From Nymphaea colorata (Eukaryota > Streptophyta > Magnoliopsida > Nymphaeales > Nymphaeaceae): DNA of 64,000 nucleotides. Position 1 is the stretch's first letter. The number at the start of each line of letters is the position of its first letter. The stretch is taken from the NCBI RefSeq assembly GCF_008831285.2, contig NC_045141.1, positions 7,987,353 to 8,051,352 of the forward strand, written 5' to 3'. This document shows positions 11,188 through 19,999 of this stretch, in pieces. A model generated the notes under the pieces. It had not been told where the DNA came from. It saw only the letters and a list, made by a program, of their open reading frames with translations, and ran no database searches. The position numbers and the translations under genes were made by a program.

Positions 11188-12735
11188 ATGACAGCCACAG
11201 TTCTTACTCTACCCGATTTTTCGAAGACTTTTACCATTGAGACTGATGCGTGTGAAGTCGGAGTAGGAGCAGTACTTGCGCAAGACAATCATCCCATTGC
11301 CTACATGTCAAAGGCCCTAACAGGCCGGGCCAAGCCTCTTTCTACATATGAGAAAGAGCTACTCGCCATAGTCCTGGCAGTGGAGAAATGGTGTCCCTAC
11401 TTGATTGGACGCAAATTTACAGTCAGGACCGATCAGAATAGTCTGAAGTACATGCTTAAACAACGCGTGTCAACCCCCACTCAACAAAGATGGCTAGCAA
11501 AGCTATTGGGGTATGACTTTGAAATTGAGTACAAAAAGGGTCCTGAGAACAAAGCGGTTGATTCTCTTTCCCGCTTGGCTGGACAACTGATGACGTTATC
11601 AGTGGTGGAAACGGATATTTGGGATCGATTAGCCCATGACCAACAAAACGATGAATCACTTAAGCTAATCAAAGCTTCGATCCAGCAAAACCCGGGTTCC
11701 ATTCCCTTTTATTCAGTGAAGGGAAACATTCTGTATAGGAAGGACAAGGCAGTAGTCCCTCCTAGTTCTGGGCTAAAGCAGGAACTCCTGCAGCATTTTC
11801 ATGACACTCTAGCCGCAGGTCATGAAGGGGTCGCCAAGACCCTTAGCCGCATCAAAGCTCAGTTTTGGTGGAAAGGAATGAAGGCTGAAGTTCAGGCCTA
11901 TGTTAAGAAGTGTGTGGTATGCCAGCGAGAGAAGTATGAGGCAATCAAGCCTCCAGGTCATTTAAATCCTCTCCCTGTACCCACAAGACCGTGGACCGAC
12001 GTCATGATGGACTTCATCGATGCCATGCCCCGTTCGGAAGGAAAGGAGGCAGTGCTGGTAGTGGTCGATCGGCTCACGAAATATAGCCACTTCGCCCCTT
12101 TGCCATGGATGTATCAAGGGCCCCTTGTGGCCAACGTCTACCATGAATATGTCAGCAAGTTGCATGGAATGCCACAGTCCATCGTCTGTGACAGGGACTC
12201 AATATTTCTAAGTGCATTCTGGCAAGAATACATGAAGAACATGGGAACGACGTTAAATTTCAGTACCGCCCACCACCCTCAAACTGATGGGCAGAGTGAG
12301 ATAGTTAACCGGTCCTTGGAGACCTATTTAAGGTGCTTCGCAGGTGAACGACCAGCTACTTGGGTCAAGTATCTGCCGTGGGCAGAATGGTCGTACAACA
12401 CGAGTCTACACTCGTCAACTGGCATGACCCCTTACGAAGGCGTGTATGGTTTTCCGCCTCAATCGATCCCACGATACGAAGGAGGTACTGCAGAAGATGA
12501 CAGTATCGACTGTGAATTACGCACAAGGGAAAAAGTATTAGAGTCCCTAAAACAAAATATCGTCAAGGTGCAGAACCGCATGAAGCAGGTTTATGACAAG
12601 GGCAGAAAGGACCGGGAATTTGAGGTGGGTGACTACGTTTGGCTTAAGAGACTGCCTCTTAAGCAGAAATCCTTGATGGGTCAGCCGTACTCCAAGCTGC
12701 TGCCTCGCTATTATGGACCTTATCTAGTAATATAG
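11188..12735 (+). CDS. RNase H and integrase, chromovirus
   Basis: Meaningful sequence in this frame begins slightly upstream, near 11156. RNase H shows FTIETDA (D near residue 20), STYEKELLAI and VRTDQNSL, its acidic residues. Integrase follows with an HHCC zinc domain (HFHDTLAAGHEG ... CVVCQREK). Its catalytic core has aspartates in WTDVMMDFIDAMP and VCDRDSIF and a glutamate in HHPQTDGQSEIVNR, completing the DDE triad. A GPY/F-type module ends PRYYGPYLVI. The frame stops at TAG 12733-12735, but homology continues in the same frame beyond it, so this is a nonsense change rather than the true end. The enzyme would remove the RNA template and insert the cDNA into the genome. Confidence 0.93.
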   Translation: MTATVLTLPDFSKTFTIETDACEVGVGAVLAQDNHPIAYMSKALTGRAKPLSTYEKELLAIVLAVEKWCPYLIGRKFTVRTDQNSLKYMLKQRVSTPTQQRWLAKLLGYDFEIEYKKGPENKAVDSLSRLAGQLMTLSVVETDIWDRLAHDQQNDESLKLIKASIQQNPGSIPFYSVKGNILYRKDKAVVPPSSGLKQELLQHFHDTLAAGHEGVAKTLSRIKAQFWWKGMKAEVQAYVKKCVVCQREKYEAIKPPGHLNPLPVPTRPWTDVMMDFIDAMPRSEGKEAVLVVVDRLTKYSHFAPLPWMYQGPLVANVYHEYVSKLHGMPQSIVCDRDSIFLSAFWQEYMKNMGTTLNFSTAHHPQTDGQSEIVNRSLETYLRCFAGERPATWVKYLPWAEWSYNTSLHSSTGMTPYEGVYGFPPQSIPRYEGGTAEDDSIDCELRTREKVLESLKQNIVKVQNRMKQVYDKGRKDREFEVGDYVWLKRLPLKQKSLMGQPYSKLLPRYYGPYLVI

Positions 12736-13036
12736 AAGGTAGGGAAGGCCGCTTACAGACTTGGCCTCCCCAGGACAGCACTGGTGCACCCCGCCTTTCA
12801 TGTCACGAGGCTGAAGCCTCATCAAGGGGATGTACCTACACTGATAGAGCAAGTGCCGGATAATTTGCCTACTCCCTATCGCATATTGAAGCATAGATAT
12901 GTACAATGACAAGGGAGAATGAGGCATGAGGTACTCGTGGAATGGGAAGGACCCGATAGGGGCACTTCTTGGGAGGAATTTGGGTCGATTGTGCATCGCT
13001 TCCCCTCTTCCAGCACTCGAGGACAAGCGCAAGGTA
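12736..13036 (+). pseudogene. Integrase tail with chromodomain, interrupted
   Basis: In the same frame as the integrase, after TAG 12733, the sequence reads through typical Ty3/gypsy C-terminal motifs (VHPAFHVTRLKPH near 12785) into a chromodomain: RILKHRY, then EVLVEWEG, then TSWEEF near 12970. A second stop, TGA, lies at 12907-12909 between the first strand of the chromodomain and the rest. Chromodomains in this position define chromoviruses and are thought to steer integration to marked chromatin. The two stops would prevent translation of this tail. Confidence 0.82.
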
Positions 13037-13049
13037 GGGAGGGGGAATC
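13034..13049 (+). other. Polypurine tract
   Basis: A purine run (GGTAGGGAGGGGGAA, then TC) lies directly before TGTTACG of the 3' LTR. This is the expected plus-strand priming site. Confidence 0.85.
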
Positions 13050-16000
13050 TGTTACGAACCTACCCAGCGGTCTAGACCTAGCAGAGGCCGAGCCGGCCAA
13101 ATGCAGTCGACGGAAGCGCAAGGCTTCCAATCTTTTGGCTCGTTCTCTTCAGTGTATCAAGACCAGTCCCAAGGAGAAGCAGGAAGCATCGAAGTTAGTT
13201 GCAGCGGGAGGAGCAACTAGGTCGTCAACGGTGATCAAACAGGTTAGGTCTCAAGGTGACTTAGGTTCCAACGTAGGGCTCGCCGAGCTAGAGAGTTCTA
13301 ACCCAAGCGAGTCCAGTCCGCACGACCCTTGAGGCGTCCTAAGACCAAAGTCTTAGGTGAATGGTTCGGTCAAACCTGACCGAGCCCTTGTGACAAGCAA
13401 CCGAAGTGAGGGCGGATCCCCTCATGAGGTCCCCACCCTGGGTTTAAAAGACTCAGGGGCTCGAACCTTTTCCCTTACTCGTGGGCACTAGGCCCGAGTT
13501 GTCTATATGCGTTTTAGAATAAGTAGGTTCGTTTTTAGACTTGTCAATAATGGGATTCGAGGTAGGAACCTAGCCTAGCGGGTTGTGCTTGGCATTTTTG
13601 GATTTGGGATTTGGGTAGAGAGCGAGATTTGGATTGTAAACTCGTCTCACATAGGATTAGTATTTAAGGTTTTGGATCTATGTACAGAGTATCAAATTTT
13701 ATGGAATAGAAGTCATTTGCGAGCTTGTGCTCTCTCTCCTCCGTGTGAGGCTTGTCTCTCCCTCCTCTCTCTTGAGGAATTCTGAATCTAACTCAAAGCA
13801 TTTCCCTCGCCCGTGAGTGTGAGAGTTGTGCCTTCTCATCCCCTCGCGCCCCCTTCACCCGAGGCGTCTTCTTCCTCCATTGAAGAACTTGGAGCACCGG
13901 CGGTGAACCAGCCAATGCTCGAGTTGAAAGGCTTGCGGCGGATCTTCCTCCCTACCGACGGCGATCCCTCCCTTGTCCACGGCGTTATCCCCATCCGAAT
14001 AGCACTACAGCAACGTCCAGCACCTTCTTCACGGCCACGGTGAGGTTGAAAGGCAGACATTGCAGCAGGGAAGATTGAATCTGTTCCCGGATTCAATATC
14101 GACGGCAAGAAGGTTAGTAGTTTGATTTCGTTGTTTTCCTCAAAGTTGTAGGATTTCCGTCTAGGGGAGAGCACTCCCGAGGTTTCTGTTCTATCTCAGC
14201 CTACCCGAGAGCAGAGCGAGAGGTCTTAGGTGAAGACTCTCTAGACGATATCCTAGTCGTCTTGAGGAAGCACTGATATCGGCGACCCATCCTTGCCAAA
14301 ACTTGAGTTGTGTTTTCGGAGAAACGGCCATCAATCCAAGCTAGAAGTTGCAGTCTGTTTCTCCATTTCTGTTCTCGGTACAGCAGAACCAGTTCTGCCA
14401 TATCTTGAATTCTGGTTGTGGGAATCCATCGCTCGAAAACTGGTTGGAATCGCCAGCTCAGGAGCTTCGCGATAGCTCAATCTAAGCCCCGTCAGCCGGC
14501 GGAATTGAGAGATCGGCTCCCTGCCGGAGTTCGGCTGTTCTTCGGCCTGTCCTGCATTTTTCGGCAGACTCGTGACTCCTGGTGTGAGAGGACGTCCTAG
14601 CCCCCGTCCTGGTGAAAGCCCTCGTGAAGACGAAGAGGGCAACGTGGTCAAACTAAGAGGCGTCACTTAAACCGCGCCACTGGCTTCACCAAGTGCGAAC
14701 CCATTCGGCCTCGGCTGAACCAGGTAAGTTCAATCTCGTCCCTTGCTTCTGCCACGTGTCCACCATCTAAGCCCACACCCATAGCCCGCGAGTAGTTGAT
14801 TTTCCAAGTGTCCCTCACTCGAGGAATCCTAGGAACGTGTCTCCTAGCTTGGAGGATTGTGGCTGCCACCTCGCCCATTCTCCTTTTCGTGCTAAGTCCT
14901 TCCCCTAGTCGTAGGTAGTCTTAGCCGCCCATCTCTCCACGTGTCAAGATCTGCTGCCCCACGACCAAGCTTCCCTTCCACCTTGAAGGTCACTTTTCCA
15001 CCACGCACTCTAGCCGTGCCACCTCACCCCTCACCTTCCCCACTTAGCGCGCCACTCCCCTACTTGCACTCCCTTTTTCCTAACTTTTAGCGCAAGTCCC
15101 TTAGGACTCGCACTTCTCTTGGCCACCTCCCCACTTCGCCCATCCGCAGCTGCTCCTCACCCTCGATCGTTCCACGTGTCTTCGTCCCCTTCACTGCGAG
15201 AACTCCCTTAAGCCATGTCGCCCACTTCTCTCTCTCTCGCATCCTAGTTTTCAGTTCACTTCCCTTAGCTTTAGGAAAGTACTTTGGCTTTTCCATGTTG
15301 CTAGGCACCCACTTAGGGCACCCTAGCCAGTCCATCTTGCCACGCGACAAGATCTAGCTCCTCACCAACCCGACCTAACTCACCTAGTCCTAACCCAGTT
15401 GGACCTTGACCGGACCTCATCCTAGTCAACCCTCTTGTCGTCTTGACCCAAGCCGACTCGACCTAACCTCACTTAGCCTATTAGGAACTCGGTCAAACCC
15501 GAGCCACATTAGGTTGAACCCAGTAGACTCGAGCTTACCTCGAGTGTCTCACTCACCGGACTTCCCCGAGCTCACCTCCTGATCTCTTCCTTCCCGAATC
15601 AGCTCACTAAGTCCCGTCACCCAAGCCACACCTCAACCTTTCATGCTGTCCCTCTAACTCTCAACTAAGCCCACCTTCCAGCTAGGTTAACCCCCCTTCC
15701 GCACCTAAACCCTGTTCTCTTCTGGCCAACCTGAGTCCTTAACCCCTCTTCACTTAACCGGCCTACACATAGAGCCCCGCCCGTCCAAGCTAAACCGACC
15801 TTAGCTAGGGACTAGGCACAGCCGAAGACGCTAGCCGCTCGCTAGCCGTCGTCGGCCACCCCCGACGTTGTCGACCTTCTCTGCCGTCATCCGTGGCCGA
15901 GCCAATGCTGGCGCCAGGCAGGTAGGCATTGCCTTATCGGCTCTCGCGCCCCTCGGCCGCGCCCGCAGCACGCAGGCGCATTGCAGGCGACAGGAGGTCG

Positions 16001-16183
16001 CCCATCTCCCCTCGGCACCCGCTGCTTCCAGGCCGCGTCTTCGGCGACAGGTGGTCGCCCATTTCCATCGGCACTCGGCAGCAGGTGGCTGCCCAGATTC
16101 GGCGTCCCGTCGGCCCTTCAGTCCGTCAGCATGAGTCCGTCAGGCCGTATCCCGCCCGACTTTCTGTCTGCTGGTCTGCACCC

Positions 16184-16335
16184 GACAGCAAGCCGCTGTC
16201 TCGGCTGCCCATCTGCAGGCCCGATTCTGACAGCAGGTGGCTGTCCTCGGCAACGCACCGCCAGTCCTCGCCCGACAGCAGGCAGCTGTCCCGGCCCGCG
16301 TTGTGCCTACTTCCACCCGACAGCAGGAGGCTGTC
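16184..16335. repeat. 45-bp palindromic minisatellite in 3' LTR
   Basis: GACAGC-N5-GCTGTC units begin at 16184, 16229, 16274 and 16319, again 45 bp apart. Copy number is four, as in the 5' LTR and the outer solo LTR. Confidence 0.85.
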
Positions 16336-16830
16336 CAGGCCGCGCGCTTCATGCCGGCCCGTGAGCTGCATTGCCCGGGGAATAGGATTTCACCCCGCGG
16401 CCAATCGACACAGTCAAGGCATCCCCTTGGCCGGTAACTCTCTCTAGCCCTTGTAGATTCGGGGAGGGTGTTGATTTCATTTCAGTTTTAGGCATCATTT
16501 AGTTTGCTTAATTTGCTGCTTTAGCCCAAGGCTTCGGCCTAGCTCCCCTCTGTGGCACCTCGAGGGCCGCTTTTGCCCGAGACACGGTCACAAGGAGCCG
16601 ACCTTCCCATTTGCTTTTGTTGGGTGTGGTTTGCTCGGTAGAGTGGTTTGCATGGTTTGGAATGGTTTGTGAGTGAGTTGAGAGTGCTCCTCTGTATCGC
16701 TCGCGTTTGTAATAGCCTGTAACCCTCTGTAGTTCTGTGTAGTAGGATTGGTCGTAGATAGGTTTGGGAGCTTATCCTCACTTGTAATTCTGTCCTAGGG
16801 TAATTGCGCCGGGGTTTGTCCGGCCGGGTA

Positions 16831-17068
16831 AATTGATTGTATTTAATTTTACTCAGGATTTTCGGTTTTTAGGAAGTACTCAAGAAGGTCTTGGGAATTA
16901 GGACGTTCTTTGTTAGGAATTTCTAGTCTACCAGGGACGAGTCCTAACAGATTGATTGTATTTAATTTTACTTAGGATTTTCGGTTTTTAGGAAGTACTC
17001 AAGAAGGTCTTGGGAATTAGGACGTTCTTGGTTAGGAATTTCTAGTCTACCAGGGATGAGTCCTAACA
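16831..17068 (+). repeat. 119-bp tandem duplication of the LTR 3' end
   Basis: Positions 16831-16949 and 16950-17068 are nearly identical and both end CAGGGA(C/T)GAGTCCTAACA. The second copy is the one abutting the GGCCC duplication, so the extra unit was present at integration or arose by unequal exchange afterwards. The 5' LTR has one copy only. Confidence 0.85.
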
Positions 17069-17073
17069 GGCCC
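17069..17073. repeat. Target-site duplication GGCCC (right)
   Basis: This is the second copy of the duplication flanking the inner element; see 3893-3897. It also belongs to the outer LTR sequence. Confidence 0.85.
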
Positions 17074-17453
17074 CTTTTGCCCGAGACATGGTCACAAGGA
17101 GCCGACCTTCCCATTTGCTTTTGTTGGGTGTGGTTTGCTCGGTAGAGTGGTTTGCATGGTTTGGAATGGTTTGTGAGTGAGTTGAGAGTGCTCCTCTTTA
17201 TCGCTCGTGTTTGTAATAGCCTGTAACCCTCTGTAGTTCTGTGTAGTAGGATTGGTCGTAGATAGGTTTGGGAGCTTATCCTCACTTGTAATTCTGTCAT
17301 AGGGTAATTGCGTCGGGGTTTGTCCGGCCGGGTAGATTGATTGTATTTAATTTTACTTAGGATTTTTGGTTTTTAGGAAGTACTCAAGAAGGTCTTGGGA
17401 ATTAGGACGTTCTTGGTTAGGAATTTCTAGTCTACCAGGGACGAGTCCTAACA
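17069..17453 (+). mobile_element. Outer solo LTR, right part
   Basis: It begins with GGCCCCTTTTGCCCGAGAC, which follows on from the 3897 break, and includes the U5 block near 17311-17337. It ends in CCTAACA at 17453, followed by CTACC. It corresponds to 7217-7602 in the 5' LTR. Confidence 0.85.
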
Positions 17454-17458
17454 CTACC
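17454..17458. repeat. Target-site duplication CTACC (right)
   Basis: This is the second copy of the duplication flanking the outer solo LTR; see 1358-1362. Confidence 0.8.
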
Positions 17459-17921
17459 CCACCCCCCCGCGCCCCACAGGTGCTTTGGGCGATCGCTCCC
17501 GGGCAAAAGGGGCTAACGCGAAAATCACCTGGTCTACCATAAATTTTATTTTTTAGAAATTCACCTTTGGTCGGGCACATTCTCGGCAAGCAAATGAAGA
17601 CTTAAGCCCCTAGTCGACCCAACCTCGGATGTGCATCTAAGACTTAGCCAGCACATGCCCTACACAAATTCCACCTGTGTCCGACCTATGGCCAGTCGCT
17701 TACGCCTACATAGGAAGCTTATTCAAGGTTTGTGTGCTACGTCGTCGGGGCATCCTTTCTATATGCCACCCAGCATGAATTCTTCTTTTGTTGATGAGTC
17801 TGTACTTCCTCTGCTACAGAATTCTGTTCATCTGCAGCCACGATGCCACAGATAGCAGCCAATCGTTGGATAGCTCGACACCGACTTAACTCCTCACGCC
17901 CCACCATGCCAGATGATCAAA
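17459..17921 (-). mobile_element. Leader and gag start of a minus-strand LTR element
   Basis: The segment lies on the internal side of a minus-strand primer-binding site. Read on the minus strand from about 17907, a stretch of about 50 codons starting MVGREELSRC is open until near 17740. It could be the beginning of a Gag, but there is no domain to recognise. The left part (17459-17600) begins with a C-rich tract and shows no coding signal. The element appears truncated: no pol sequence follows before the solo LTR. Confidence 0.4.
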
Positions 17922-17936
17922 CTGGCTCTGATACCA
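17922..17936 (-). other. Primer-binding site, minus-strand element
   Basis: On the minus strand this reads TGGTATCAGAGCCAG, complementary to initiator tRNA-Met. It sits two bases from the TG-bounded LTR starting at 17939. It should not be mistaken for a tRNA gene. Confidence 0.85.
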
Positions 17937-17938
17937 GT

Positions 17939-18390
17939 TGTCACGAGCTGACTTTCTTCGGCTCGTGTGGCCCGGTGATAGCACCTTCACCGTAAGCCTA
18001 AAGGACTCAAGAGTTTGTGGAAGACTTGAGAATAATGCGGGTGCAAGGAAATCAAAGATTGCAAAGAAATTTGAGGGATGCTCTTGCAATGGGCATAAAT
18101 TACATTGATCACAAGAGCGATGTAAGAAAGGGTGTTTGGAAAAAAATCACAACTTTACTTACATAGGATGGCTGGGGCCTCTTATAGTATTCAAATGCCG
18201 ACCACCCAAAACACAGAATCCCTTATATGCACTTGGGACCGGTGGGTGGGTGCTCCGTCACAGGTAAACAAAAGTATAACCAAAGACATAGTAAGCAAAA
18301 GCGAAGTAAGCAAAAATAGATTCAGACTTAGGGAAACAAGATGTGTCCTTTGTAAAAAAAAGGGAAGAGTCTCCTTTTTATCTGTTTAGA
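17939..18390 (-). mobile_element. LTR of the minus-strand element (far end uncertain)
   Basis: The LTR edge on the plus strand is TGTCACGAGCTGAC at 17939, next to the primer-binding site, so this is the 5' LTR of a minus-strand element. I could not locate the opposite LTR edge or a target-site duplication; 18390 is a working limit. The sequence differs from the chromovirus LTRs above. Confidence 0.45.
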
Positions 18391-18483
18391 TGTTGCGAGT
18401 TTTCTTCTTATGTGATGAAATATGTGGGAGGAAAATTTTATATCTTTATTCCTTCTTTTAGTTCGATAAAGAAATAGTATGAT

Positions 18484-19190
18484 TGGTGGAGAATGAAACA
18501 TTTTGGCAGAAGTTGGATAAATAAATGCTGGTGTCTCCTTTTCCCGATGATCATCTGGATGATTTGGAAAGAGATAAATGAGTGCACACTAATTCTGAAA
18601 GAGACAGAAGATATAAATTTTATAATCTATGGAAAGATTTATGTTGAAAATGCAGGGTGGATTCAAAAGCATAAAAGATAGATGGGACTGTGGTTTCCGT
18701 CAGGTATTCTATCAGATCCAGGGAAAGTGCCATCCAATGTCGATATGGTGGTAGAATCCATATGTTTTTATCATAATGGATTGCAGGCCATTGTTATGTG
18801 CTCTAGAGAACAGGGGATAAGGAGAAAGGGGAAAAAGACAGTTGGCCATGGTAGAAGAAGGTATGTGAGCATTTCTGGATGGGGTTTGGAAAGAAAGGTC
18901 GTTTCAGGGGTTACAATCCTAGTAGTGAGGTGATTGATGTGCTTCTTTTCCCCATTCCGGAAAATTCTATAAGGTAGTGGTCTTAAAAGCTTTTCTTTTC
19001 TTTGTTTTGGATCCTTGTTGCCTTCTGCAGGCTACCTTGAGGGTTTCCTTATGTTCTTTTGGTTTCTTTACGATATCTTCAGTCATTTGTTATTTTTTAG
19101 TATTAAAAGGGAGGGGGCCTACACCCCAGCTGATTTGCATTTGAAATTGTTCCACTGTTTTCAACTATTCATGCTTTTTTCTTAAATAAA
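18484..19190 (+). mobile_element. LINE 3'-end remnant
   Basis: A short open frame (18493-18681) contains WCLLFPMIIWMIWKEINE, resembling the C-terminal zinc-binding tail of plant non-LTR retrotransposon ORF2 proteins (usual pattern W.W..WKERN). It is followed by pyrimidine-rich 3' sequence, GGGAGGGGGCCTACACCCC at about 19111-19130, and AATAAA at 19185. Reverse transcriptase and endonuclease parts are absent, as expected for a 5'-truncated copy. A comparable GAGGCCTAACCCCC 3' motif occurs near 38250. Identification rests on one short motif. Confidence 0.45.
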
Positions 19191-19278
19191 GAATGTAAAC
19201 CAAACTGAAGCTTGCTGCTGCATGTTGTTTTTTAAATAAAGAATGCAAACGAAACTGAAGCTTGCTGCTACATGTGGA
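19182..19278. repeat. Two-copy 50-bp tandem repeat
   Basis: TTAAATAAAGAATG(T/C)AAAC through CTTGCTGCTGCATGT occurs at 19182-19228 and again at 19232-19278 with few differences, at the presumed tail of the LINE remnant. Confidence 0.75.
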
Positions 19279-19418
19279 GGCGTCGCCTCCTCATGCTGTT
19301 TGAGGAGGGGGAGGCCACAGCCTCGATCAAAGGTCGCCTCTGCTCCTATGAGGGAGACTGTATATCATATTTTTTTCACAAAAAAAAGAGGGAGGGAGGG
19401 GAAGCTGTCACCTACATA

Positions 19419-19606
19419 GGGGCAGAGCCAAAGGGGCTCCTATGGGCTCTAGATACACCTAAACAAAAAATAACTTACATGTAAATTTTAGAAAATTTCA
19501 CTTGTTTTATATAAAATTTTTGAAAAATGGTATTTTGGCCCACTCAAAATTTGGAAACTTTAATTCTGCCTCATTCAAAAAAAAAAATTGTAGCTCCTCC
19601 CTTGCC
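19419..19606 (+). mobile_element. hAT-type MITE relative (degraded)
   Basis: It begins GGGGCAGAGCCAAAGG and contains the ATGTAAATTTTAGAAAATTT and TATAAAATTTTTGAAAAATG core seen in other family members (21405, 29343, 56249). It ends near TAGCTCCTCCCTTG. No clear target-site duplication was found. Confidence 0.5.
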
Positions 19607-19765
19607 CAGAATGTGACCTTCCGCCAGTTGGGGGAGGCAACTGCCTCCCATGCTCCTCTTGTTTTTTTTTTTTAGTTTATCCATGTCATTAGATTCCACT
19701 TAATTGTGTAAATATATTACTTGAATAATAAAGCTGCAATTTTTTTTGAATTAACAATTTCTCTT

Positions 19766-19788
19766 TATATATATATATATATATATAG
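19766..19788. repeat. (TA)n microsatellite
   Basis: Uninterrupted TA dinucleotides. Confidence 0.9.
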
Positions 19789-19899
19789 TAGACAAATGAT
19801 TGAGAGAAAAATAAAGAGAAAAAAGTGTTACTTGATACTATTTTTTTTTAAGCCGTCCATCATGTTGGATCGAATTCTTAGTGATTTTGAAAATCTAAA

Positions 19900-19902
<3 letters not shown>

Positions 19903-19971
<69 letters not shown>
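19903..19971. repeat. (TA)n microsatellite, about 34 units
   Basis: A 69-bp pure TA run. Apparent coding frames across it (runs of Tyr-Ile) are artefacts. Confidence 0.95.
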
Positions 19972-19973
<2 letters not shown>

Positions 19974-19999
19974 ATGTTGTTCGACAGCCACAAAATTTG

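Larger units (their letters stand above)
13050..17068 (+). mobile_element. 3' LTR of inner chromovirus
   Basis: It starts with TGTTACGAACC directly after the polypurine tract and ends in CCTAACA at 17068, followed by the GGCCC duplication. Length is 4019 bp. The excess over the 5' LTR is explained by two changes. It keeps a segment of about 194 bp (roughly 13094-13287) missing from the 5' copy, and it carries a 119-bp duplication of its own 3' end. Elsewhere the two LTRs differ by scattered single bases only, so insertion looks fairly recent. The small open frames inside are mirrored in the 5' LTR and come from the minisatellite and C-rich composition. Confidence 0.9.

Noticed and set aside
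17922-17936. Possible tRNA-Met gene fragment
   Set aside because: Only the primer-binding complement is present. No cloverleaf can be formed around it and it abuts an LTR edge.
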